A stretch of 7,508 nucleotides of DNA, taken from contig JBBRQD010000189.1 of assembly GCA_038227045.1 (NCBI GenBank), positions 1-7,508 on the forward strand. Reading direction: 5' to 3'. The stretch is from JANXLS01 sp038227045. Lineage in GTDB: Bacteria; Planctomycetota; SZUA-567; H5-PLA8. A model generated the notes under the pieces. It saw only the letters and a list, made by a program, of their open reading frames with translations. It was not told where the DNA came from and made no database searches. The number at the start of each line of letters is the position of its first letter. Within the stretch, counting starts at the first letter, position 1. Positions 1 to 5,486 of this stretch are shown one piece after another. The position numbers and the translations under genes are program-made.

Positions 1-2
1 AA

Positions 3-142
3 GAGATGTACAAGCCGGTGTGGGGCGCGATGAAGCGTGAGGCGCTGGCGTCGGGCGTGTTGAACTCGGACGACACACCGGTGCCGGTGCTCGATCCGCC
101 CAGCCGCCACACGAAGGCTGGCCGCCTGTGGGTGCATATCCG
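3..142 (+). pseudogene. IS66-family transposase (TnpC) internal fragment
   Basis: The frame starting at base 3 reads EMYKPVWGAMKREALASGVL followed by NSDDTPVPVLDPPSRHTKAG and RLWVHI. This matches the region around the first catalytic aspartate of IS66-family transposases, whose usual form is (H/N)ADDTPVPVL...TKTGRLW. Only about 46 residues of a ~500-residue protein are visible, and the window begins inside it. Transposase similarity stops around base 140; the frame then runs through unrelated sequence to a TGA at 168-170. No IS66 terminal repeat is seen at the junction, so this is a remnant or rearrangement joint rather than a clean element end. The family call is fairly firm; the exact breakpoint is uncertain by about 10 bases. 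Confidence 0.8.
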
Positions 143-250
143 TTTCTCGGAGTATTGCTCAGCCCCATGATCGCGGGTGCCGCGATGAGCTTGAGCTCGG
201 TTTCGGTCATTACAAACGCGCTCCGTTTACGCAAGGCTCGTCTGGGGTAA
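128..250 (+). pseudogene. copA: C-terminal tail of a CopA-like copper P-type ATPase
   Basis: In the frame ending at the TAA at 248-250, the sequence reads YPFLGVL, then LSPMIAGAAMSLSSVSVI, then TNALRLRKARLG. This is the highly conserved last transmembrane helix (M..SS motif) and C-terminus of P1B-1 Cu(+)-exporting ATPases, enzymes that pump Cu(I) out of the cytoplasm. Only ~40 of ~750 residues are present. Everything upstream is replaced by the IS66 transposase fragment, in a different frame, so the gene as seen here is truncated at its 5' side. The stop lies 53 bases before the YHS lipoprotein gene on the same strand, suggesting an original copA-led operon. The motif match is strong despite the short length. 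Confidence 0.82.
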
Positions 251-270
251 ATGTGCTGTCACCTAGAGTC

Positions 271-289
271 CGCATGCAGAACGCATGCA
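271..289 (+). repeat. Tandem CGCATGCA direct repeat before the lipoprotein gene
   Basis: CGCATGCA occurs at 271-278 and again at 282-289, so the copies are 11 bases apart, about one helical turn. Each contains the palindrome GCATGC, so the two can also pair as a 6-bp hairpin. The repeat sits directly upstream of the ribosome binding site of the gene starting at 304. It could be an operator or an RNA hairpin affecting translation, or it could be chance; no known regulator site is recognised. Confidence 0.4.
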
Positions 290-291
290 AA

Positions 292-298
292 AAAGGAG
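292..298 (+). promoter_or_regulatory. Shine-Dalgarno deciding the lipoprotein start
   Basis: AAAGGAG at 292-298 lies 5 bases before the ATG at 304. It supports that start over the in-frame upstream start at 253, which would place extra residues before the signal peptide. Confidence 0.8.
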
Positions 299-303
299 AA
301 GTC

Positions 304-597
304 ATGAAAGGTTTATTCCCCATTTTGGGCGCTTTTGTTCTGACGTTGGCGGGGTGCGGTTCCGGTTCGTCTCCATCGTCCAAATCGTATGTCAACACGG
401 ACGGTTATCCGCTCGAAACGTGTCTGGTTACTGGCGAGAAACTGGGATCGATGGGCGATCCGTTTGTCTTCAAGTACCAGGGAAAGACTGTCAAGTTCTG
501 CTGCTCCAGTTGCATCAAGGAGTTCAATACCGATACGGCGAAGTTCATGAACATGCTGGACGAAGCCCAGAAAAAGAAAGATGCGTCGGCCAAGTAA
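304..597 (+). CDS. YHS/TRASH-like Cys-rich lipoprotein
   Basis: This is a predicted 97-residue exported lipoprotein. Residues 1-18 form a lipoprotein signal peptide (basic start, hydrophobic stretch, lipobox LAGC with lipidated Cys18), followed by a Ser/Gly linker. The C-terminal domain (about 33-83) has a Cys at 40 in TCLVTGEKLG, then YQGKTVKFCCSSCIKEF with Cys66, Cys67 and Cys70, ending in KF. That is the layout of YHS/TRASH-type metal-binding domains, in which one N-terminal Cys and a CxxC pair bind a transition metal. It lies between the copA tail and a membrane protein with a Met/His-rich loop, so a copper-binding or chaperone role in the envelope is plausible but inferred. The start is set by the strong AAAGGAG site. 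Lipoprotein and fold class are well supported; the metal is not proven. Confidence 0.85.
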   Translation: MKGLFPILGAFVLTLAGCGSGSSPSSKSYVNTDGYPLETCLVTGEKLGSMGDPFVFKYQGKTVKFCCSSCIKEFNTDTAKFMNMLDEAQKKKDASAK

Positions 598-628
598 CAC
601 AAATGCCACTGTGACAGTGAGGCGTGCC

Positions 629-1261
629 ATGAATTCGAAACGTGCTTTCAGTATGACGGTTTGTGCGACCGCGTTCGGCGTGCTGCTCGGCTTCTTTGTC
701 CTGCATCCGTTTTCGATGGTGATGTATCACACCATGATGATGCGAGGCCACCACACGGAGATTGCTGACGCGCTGGCGATGAGCCTTGATGCGTTCTCCG
801 GGCATATGTGGCTGATGGGCCTGTTCTATGCGGGTTTTGGCGGCATGTTCGGATACCTGGTCGGAACTCTCATGCAGCGCGGCCGGGACTTGTTGAGCGC
901 AGAACTTGAACGAAAACACCATGAAGCGGCCAAGCAGTTGATCGAAGAGATCACGCTCACGGTTACTCATTATGTTCGAAATGCCAACAGTGCGGTCGGT
1001 GGTTACACGCGCCTGGCGATGAAGTCCTGCACAGATGAAACGGTCAGCAAACGGCTTGGCGTTGTAATTGAGTCGTCCAATCAAATCGATGCTGTCATGT
1101 CGGCAATGCAAACCATTGACGAAAAAGTCGAGCGTGAAGAAATCGGGACCACACACCTTCGCATGATGAACATTCGCGAGCAGATCAACCAATACCTGAA
1201 ATCAAAGCCCGCACCGGCGTTATCGACCTCGGCTTCCTTTGAAGGAGACATTCTTCGCTGA
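629..1261 (+). CDS. Two-helix membrane protein with histidine-kinase-like DHp segment, no kinase domain
   Basis: This predicted 210-residue inner-membrane protein has hydrophobic helices at about residues 8-32 and 60-82. They flank a ~28-residue loop, probably extracytoplasmic. From the end of helix 1 through the loop it is rich in Met and His (H26, M30, M32, H34, M36-38, H41, H42, H59, M60), a composition common in copper-binding proteins. A charged helical stretch (85-110) leads to LTVTHYVRNANSAVGGYTRL, which resembles the H-box of histidine-kinase dimerisation domains (H114 as candidate phosphoacceptor, HxxRN pattern), and a second helix to ~155. No ATP-binding N, G1 or G2 boxes follow. 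The ATG at 629 is chosen because GTGAGG lies 6 bases upstream; an in-frame ATG at 581 would overlap the lipoprotein gene. The gap to that gene is 31 bases, so they are probably co-transcribed. A sensory or phosphotransfer role is inferred; a plain coiled coil is the alternative. Confidence 0.75.
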   Translation: MNSKRAFSMTVCATAFGVLLGFFVLHPFSMVMYHTMMMRGHHTEIADALAMSLDAFSGHMWLMGLFYAGFGGMFGYLVGTLMQRGRDLLSAELERKHHEAAKQLIEEITLTVTHYVRNANSAVGGYTRLAMKSCTDETVSKRLGVVIESSNQIDAVMSAMQTIDEKVEREEIGTTHLRMMNIREQINQYLKSKPAPALSTSASFEGDILR

Positions 1262-2962
1262 GGTATCAGCGAGCACCGATTCGATACCACCGCCGCTTTT
1301 CCCCCCGCTGAATGTCGGGAGCAGACACTTGATTTGATCCACGGGAATCGCAAACGCAATGCCCGTATTGTACTTTCCATACCGCGAGATAATTTGACCA
1401 TTCAATCCGATGAGCTCGCCGGCCATGTTGATGAGCGGGCCGCCTGAATTGCCGGGGTTGATGGCGCAGTCCGTTTGAATGGCATCGACGTACCGGCCCT
1501 GGTTTCGGTGCAAGGCACTGATGATTCCCATACTGGCGGCGGGGTCGCCCGCTTTATCGCCGAGCTTAAATGGATCGCCGAGGGCCAACACCTGTTCACC
1601 GGGCTTGAGCGAGGCACTGCTGCCAAGTTTGAGATGAGGTGCATGATCAATATCTCGAATCTTCAAAAGACATACGTCCCGCACCAAATCGGTTCCGAGT
1701 AGATCGCAAAGCCGCGTTCGCTGTTCCGATCCGAGACGCACGGCCCAGACGCTTTGGCTGCCGGCGACATGGTAGTTCGTCAAAACCAGGCCGTCGTCGC
1801 TGATGCAGACGCCGGAACCTTCGCCGATGAAGACAAATGCAGGAGTGCTCGCGGCGACCAGATCGACCAGTGGATCGTTCGAAACATTGCTCTTTGGCTG
1901 CTTTTCAATCGGCGTGAAAAAGGACACGCCGGTATTTTGCGCGCCAAGCCGACACATCAGATTCATGTTCGAAACGGTTCCGATAAGCTCCCCGCGCTGA
2001 TTCAAGACCTTCGCGCCCATGTCGCTTTCGTTCAATCGCGCGTCGATCTGGACGGCACTTCCATCGCACCGACATGTTGCGCTAATGATGCCATTGCAAA
2101 TGCACTGAGATGCTGCCGCTGAATTCGTTACAATCTGTATGCGTGTTCCAGGCTGAATTACAGCGGCACGTTTGGGTGCAACGAACGACGCGTCGCTTTT
2201 CAGCCCGACCGTCAACGGCCCAATCGTGAGGTCCGTCCGGCAGCCGCAACGCGCGGTAGCCGTTAACTCCGTGATAGTCTGTTGGCCCGTCAGGTATTTT
2301 TCGTATGCGGTTTTGATGCGATTACTCGGGACCGCACACCCCCGCATTCGAGTGCGATCGACGCACAGGCAGGTCATCCCGATCAACTCTCCTTCATCGT
2401 TGAGCAGCGCGCCGCCTTCAGAACCGGCATTGATGGCCGCATCAGTCTCCAGCGCGGGGCCGTCATATCGACTGCACGCGTCCGCGCTGCAAACATGTGC
2501 GATGCGCGTGATTGTCCCCGTGCTGAATGCGACTTGATGATCGGAACTTAATGCGTCGAGCGGATTGCCGGCAGTCATCGCGCGCGATCCCACTTTGACC
2601 CGCGAAGAATCCACGAGCCGTAGGAATGGTAGATTGTAATCCGTCGAATCTTTTATGCGCAGCAGCGCGGATTCGGTGGCGCTATCTCTGGCCACAATAT
2701 CAGCGGAAACGGACCGCCCACTACAAAATCGAATCGTGATCGGCGCGCCATCAGTTGACAACAAGCTGGCGGCAGTGAGGATGAGTCCGTCGCGCGAAAC
2801 AACGACGCCGGTGCCGGACTCCATACCCTTGTTTTGAACAGAAACAATCGCCGAAGCTGAGCAAGTCGCGAATCGTGGGCAAGCATGACTTATCTCAGCG
2901 GCTGAGACAGCGACAACGAATGAAACAGCGGCGGCAAGGATCTTGAGCATATGAAATCGCAT
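1220..2962 (-). CDS. Secreted HtrA-like trypsin-fold protein, degenerate N-terminal domains plus an active C-terminal protease domain
   Basis: About 580 residues. Residues 1-22 form a Sec signal peptide (cleavage near SAA). Domain 1 (about 35-222) has the HtrA barrel pattern, but its catalytic positions are lost: TAASL replaces TNYHV, TESALL replaces TDLALL, and NAGSEGGAL replaces NPGNSGGPL. A middle segment (about 239-355) resembles the second half of another such barrel, with NESDMGAKVLNQRGELIG at the serine loop. The last domain (about 365-555) keeps the triad: His398 in LTNYHV, Asp429 in RDVCLLK, Ser506 in NPGNSGGPL. No PDZ domain is seen. There are about 20 cysteines, including four CxC pairs (198/200, 239/241, 287/289, 297/299), which is unusual for an exported protease. 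It likely cleaves misfolded or specific envelope proteins. ATG 2962 is preferred to TTG 2965 or ATG 2950; ribosome-site evidence is weak. Its 3' end overlaps the convergent gene by 42 bases. Confidence 0.85.
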   Translation of the reverse strand: MRFHMLKILAAAVSFVVAVSAAEISHACPRFATCSASAIVSVQNKGMESGTGVVVSRDGLILTAASLLSTDGAPITIRFCSGRSVSADIVARDSATESALLRIKDSTDYNLPFLRLVDSSRVKVGSRAMTAGNPLDALSSDHQVAFSTGTITRIAHVCSADACSRYDGPALETDAAINAGSEGGALLNDEGELIGMTCLCVDRTRMRGCAVPSNRIKTAYEKYLTGQQTITELTATARCGCRTDLTIGPLTVGLKSDASFVAPKRAAVIQPGTRIQIVTNSAAASQCICNGIISATCRCDGSAVQIDARLNESDMGAKVLNQRGELIGTVSNMNLMCRLGAQNTGVSFFTPIEKQPKSNVSNDPLVDLVAASTPAFVFIGEGSGVCISDDGLVLTNYHVAGSQSVWAVRLGSEQRTRLCDLLGTDLVRDVCLLKIRDIDHAPHLKLGSSASLKPGEQVLALGDPFKLGDKAGDPAASMGIISALHRNQGRYVDAIQTDCAINPGNSGGPLINMAGELIGLNGQIISRYGKYNTGIAFAIPVDQIKCLLPTFSGGKSGGGIESVLADTSAKNVSFKGSRGR

Positions 2963-3155
2963 CAACGCAACCCGTATGCCTCTTAAGTTTTATCTTAATT
3001 CTTGATCTGTGCACATTTTGCAATGTTTGAGGCCCCGCAGCCTTGTGCTTGAATTTGATGGCTTTGTCCTGATTTTACTCGGCCCGATCAAAATACCGCA
3101 AGGCGACGATGGCGCTTGAACCTGTTGCGATCAGCCGCCATCGCGAGCGAACTTG
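2963..3155. other. Intergenic region between HtrA-like and LysR genes
   Basis: About 190 non-coding bases separate two minus-strand genes, so this must contain the upstream region of the HtrA-like gene and the downstream region of the LysR gene. It contains a TTAAG-N6-CTTAA inverted repeat just upstream of the HtrA-like start and the 8-bp hairpin described separately. No convincing -35/-10 pair or small gene was found. Confidence 0.5.
3107..3143 (-). terminator. Possible hairpin downstream of the LysR gene
   Basis: CGATGGCG (3107-3114) and CGCCATCG (3136-3143) are perfect 8-bp inverted arms around a 21-base loop, starting 12 bases past the LysR stop. There is no T-tract after it in the minus-strand direction, so intrinsic termination is doubtful; it could be an mRNA-stabilising hairpin. 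Confidence 0.3.
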
Positions 3156-4037
3156 TTAAAGTCGTTTTCTCAACATTTCGACGAACGCTTGTATCACCGG
3201 CGAGAAGTGCTTTTCTCTATGGTGGATCATGTAAAGCGATCGATCTATTTTTAGCTCGGGAATTCGCAGGCGGACAAGGTTTCCTCTCCGCAGTTCGCCC
3301 CGAAGTCCATGGATAGACAAGAACGCGTAGCCGACTCCGGACGAGACCAATGTCTTGACAGCTTCCGGACATCCCAGTTGAATTTGACGCCCCACGACCA
3401 AGCGGTGCTGTTTCAGCCAGGCATTGTAAGTTTCCTGCGTGGCGGAACCTTCTTCCCGACCGACGCAGATCTCGGTTTCGAGGTCCTTCAGTGTGATCTT
3501 GCGCCGGCGCGCCAGTGGGTGCTTTCGTGCGGTGAAGCAGGCGATCTCGTCGTCGGCGATCTTCATGGCGACGATGTCCGAATTGTGGACCGTTCCGCCG
3601 ATGAAGCCGAGGTCCAGTTCGTTCCGAATGATGCGCGCTTCAATCTGCGCCGAATTGCCAACGACGTAATTCAGATCGACGCGGGGAAAGCGCTTGTGAA
3701 ATGCTCCGATGATGGGCGGCAGCAGATAAAATCCCGGCGTGGTGCTGGCTCCGATGCGAAGCCGCCCTTCCGCAGCCGAGCGATGCGCCGTTACGTTCTC
3801 CGCTACACGCTCGATGCTTCCCAACAGCCGGTCCGCTTCGCGCTGAAGCGTTCGACCGGCGTCCGTGAGTTCGACCACCTTCCCGATTTGCTCAAACAGT
3901 CGCACGCCCAATACCTGTTCCAGTTGCCGAATCTGACGCGACACGGCCGGCTGAGAAAGAAACAATTCTTTTCCGGCGTGGCTGTAGTTGCGGTGCTTCG
4001 CAACGCTCAGAAAAGTCTTCAGGTGAACAGGATTCAT
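3156..4037 (-). CDS. LysR-type transcriptional regulator
   Basis: At 293 residues this is the usual length for a LysR-type regulator. Residues 1-60 are the winged helix-turn-helix, with the classic pattern FLSVAKHRNYSHAGKELFLS followed by QPAVSRQIRQLEQVLGVRLF. A linker helix spans ~65-88. The effector-binding periplasmic-binding-protein-like domain begins at GRLRIGASTTPGFYLLPPII and includes DLGFIGG and the VSSGVGYAFLS stretch. The N-terminal and effector layout is of the CysB/CbbR-like broad type; no specific ligand can be read. It is transcribed divergently from the hydroxylase gene at 4144 with 106 bases between them, and a LysR-box palindrome lies in that gap. By analogy with other divergent LysR pairs it probably regulates that gene and itself. 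Confidence 0.95.
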   Translation of the reverse strand: MNPVHLKTFLSVAKHRNYSHAGKELFLSQPAVSRQIRQLEQVLGVRLFEQIGKVVELTDAGRTLQREADRLLGSIERVAENVTAHRSAAEGRLRIGASTTPGFYLLPPIIGAFHKRFPRVDLNYVVGNSAQIEARIIRNELDLGFIGGTVHNSDIVAMKIADDEIACFTARKHPLARRRKITLKDLETEICVGREEGSATQETYNAWLKQHRLVVGRQIQLGCPEAVKTLVSSGVGYAFLSIHGLRGELRRGNLVRLRIPELKIDRSLYMIHHREKHFSPVIQAFVEMLRKRL

Positions 4038-4069
4038 AACTATCCGTTTTCCGCATCGTTACTCATTGA

Positions 4070-4090
4070 ACTATTTATTTTGTTTATAGT
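4070..4090. promoter_or_regulatory. LysR-box palindrome (T-N11-A) in the divergent promoter region
   Basis: ACTAT (4070-4074) and ATAGT (4086-4090) are perfect inverted arms around exactly 11 bases, so the sequence fits the canonical T-N11-A recognition motif of LysR-type regulators. It lies 33 bases upstream of the LysR start and 53 bases upstream of the hydroxylase ATG, in an AT-rich stretch unlike its surroundings. It is a good candidate for the recognition site of the adjacent regulator. The right arm overlaps a TATAGT sequence, but no properly spaced -35 was found for it. Confidence 0.65.
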
Positions 4091-4143
4091 GCTGATTGGC
4101 CTAAATTCCAGCGATTTCAATTTTCGCCCCGCGAACTGTGAGC

Positions 4144-4971
4144 ATGGAACTGAACTTTCAAAGCCTTATCAAGCTCCGTCCGATAGTCGCACTGTCAGCG
4201 ATGGCTGTTCTGCTGCTGTGGGAGACGGCTCAGCCGTTCTACGGATTCTTTCGGCATCGCTGCTCGGCTCGCCTCAAGCACGGTGTTCGGAATGTTGTGC
4301 TGGGTCTGATAAATTCCGTCTTGATTGCGGTCGGCTTTTCAACGTTGTGGGTGCTGACGGCAGCCTTTTCGGCTGACCGTCACCTAGGCGTTTTGCATTG
4401 GATTGTGTTGTCGGAGAGCCTGCATTTTGCACTGGCTGTTTTGATCTTCGATTTCTGGATGTATTTTTGGCATCGGATGAATCACCGTCTCGGTTTCTTG
4501 TGGCGATTCCATCGAGTGCATCATTCCGATACCTGCATGGACGTGACTTCCGCCACGCGCTTTCATACTGGTGAAATTCTCCTCTCGTCGATCCTTCGAG
4601 TCCCGGTCACCCTGGCGATTGGAATGACGTTCACGGAACTGGTGGTCTATGAAATGATGATGATTCTGGTCGTACAATTTCATCACGCCAACATCGCCTT
4701 GCCGGATTTTATTGACCGCGTACTGCGATGGGTGATTGTCACGCCGGGGATGCACAAGCTCCACCACAGCCGCGATGTCCGCGAGCAGAGCTGCAACTTC
4801 ACGGCGTTCCTGTCGATTTGGGACCGGCTGCTGGGGACGTATTTGATTCGCCGCGATTTGGAGAATGTGACGCTGGGCGTTGACGAATTGTCCGATGCTG
4901 ACACCGTTACGCTTCGAGGCATGATGGCCACGCCGTTAAAGGCACAACTGTCCGCGCCGAAAAAAGAGTGA
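4144..4971 (+). CDS. Fatty acid hydroxylase / sterol desaturase family membrane di-iron enzyme
   Basis: This is a 275-residue integral membrane protein of the fatty-acid hydroxylase superfamily. These enzymes use a His-coordinated non-haem di-iron centre and O2 to hydroxylate or desaturate lipids in the membrane. The His clusters are all present: HRMNH (110-114), FHRVHHSD (H123, H126, H127), RFHTGE (H141), FHHAN (H180, H181) and HKLHHSRD (H204, H207, H208). Hydrophobic segments lie at about 13-30, 48-76, 83-108 and 145-178, and the C-terminal tail (~235-275) is soluble and ends in lysines. The ATG at 4144 is chosen over the in-frame GTG at 4138; neither has a clear Shine-Dalgarno. The gene is divergent from a LysR regulator with a LysR box between them, so it is probably inducible. 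The substrate (fatty acid, sterol/hopanoid or carotenoid) cannot be read from sequence. Confidence 0.92.
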   Translation: MELNFQSLIKLRPIVALSAMAVLLLWETAQPFYGFFRHRCSARLKHGVRNVVLGLINSVLIAVGFSTLWVLTAAFSADRHLGVLHWIVLSESLHFALAVLIFDFWMYFWHRMNHRLGFLWRFHRVHHSDTCMDVTSATRFHTGEILLSSILRVPVTLAIGMTFTELVVYEMMMILVVQFHHANIALPDFIDRVLRWVIVTPGMHKLHHSRDVREQSCNFTAFLSIWDRLLGTYLIRRDLENVTLGVDELSDADTVTLRGMMATPLKAQLSAPKKE

Positions 4972-5071
4972 AGGATTCAACCACATCACTGTCTATTGAA
5001 GCAGTCATCCGCTCACGCACTTGGCCTGCGTAAAATCGTCGCGTGACGTTTTAAGAGAAGGCAGTGCAATC

Positions 5072-5077
5072 CGAGGA
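5072..5077 (+). promoter_or_regulatory. Shine-Dalgarno selecting the 5088 start
   Basis: GAGGAG lies 10 bases before the ATG at 5088. It favours that start over the in-frame GTG at 5064, which would add eight residues in front of the signal peptide. Confidence 0.65.
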
Positions 5078-5087
5078 GTTTTACAAA

Positions 5088-5417
5088 ATGCGCAAGAATA
5101 AATGGCTTGCTGTCCCGTTCCTGATTCTTTTCTCCGCGATGGCGTTTGCCGAAGACACGGTCGTCGAACTGACCGGCGAAACCGGCTGTTCGAAGTGCCA
5201 GTTTCCCAAGGAAACCGGTGCAGCCAAATGTGGCGCGTCGCTCAAGGTCGGCGCCAAAGTCTATGAACTGACCGGGCCCGTACTGAAGAAGGAGATGCCC
5301 GGCTGTTGTGGAGAGATCGGTTCTTACAAAGTAAAGGGTAAACTCAGCGCTGATGGCAAGTCGATTGAAGTAACCGAGATTACCAATCTGAAACCGAAGA
5401 AGGAAGAAGAAAAGTAA
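5088..5417 (+). CDS. Small exported Cys-rich protein of unknown function
   Basis: This is a 109-residue protein with a clear Sec signal peptide (MRKNKW, a hydrophobic core, AFA cleavage near residue 21). The mature part is a small beta-rich domain: VVELTGETGCSKCQF (Cys34, Cys37 as CxxC), AAKCGASLKVGAKVYELTGP (Cys48), EMPGCCGEIGSYKVKGKL (Cys73, Cys74), then IEVTEITNL and a Lys/Glu tail. The ELTG-x-ELTG and VKGKLSADGKSIEVTEI pattern resembles small OB-fold-like secreted proteins with paired cysteines (DUF6370-like), but I cannot assign a family firmly. CxxC plus CC could bind a metal or form disulphides. It stands alone between the hydroxylase (116 bases upstream) and a terminator directly downstream. 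No function is claimed. Confidence 0.85.
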   Translation: MRKNKWLAVPFLILFSAMAFAEDTVVELTGETGCSKCQFPKETGAAKCGASLKVGAKVYELTGPVLKKEMPGCCGEIGSYKVKGKLSADGKSIEVTEITNLKPKKEEEK

Positions 5418-5440
5418 GACATCGAGTGAGACCGAAACTT

Positions 5441-5477
5441 GCGGCGCGTTTCCATTGGGGCGCGCCGCGTTTGTTTT
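5441..5477 (+). terminator. Rho-independent terminator of the 5088 gene
   Basis: GCGGCGCG (5441-5448) pairs perfectly with CGCGCCGC (5461-5468) around a 12-base loop, and a T-rich run (GTTTGTTTT) follows. It begins 23 bases past the stop of the Cys-rich gene. The stem also lies just past the 3' end of the convergent transporter gene, so it may slow transcription from both sides, though the T-tract favours the plus strand. Confidence 0.8.
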
Positions 5478-5486
5478 GAGGCGGGA

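Noticed and set aside
545..1192. Minus-strand open frame (215 codons) opposite the DHp-like membrane protein
   Set aside because: Low-complexity His/Arg-rich translation without domain features, opposite a plus-strand gene with membrane helices and a ribosome site.
2982..2998. TTAAG-N6-CTTAA inverted repeat upstream of the HtrA-like gene
   Set aside because: Short arms in AT-rich DNA; no regulator or promoter spacing supports it, so it is only mentioned within the intergenic entry.
3309..4376. Long plus-strand open frame (355 codons) antisense to the LysR gene and running into the hydroxylase gene
   Set aside because: It has no recognisable domain, lies opposite a clear full-length LysR regulator, covers the LysR box and overlaps the hydroxylase in another frame; it is a shadow frame.
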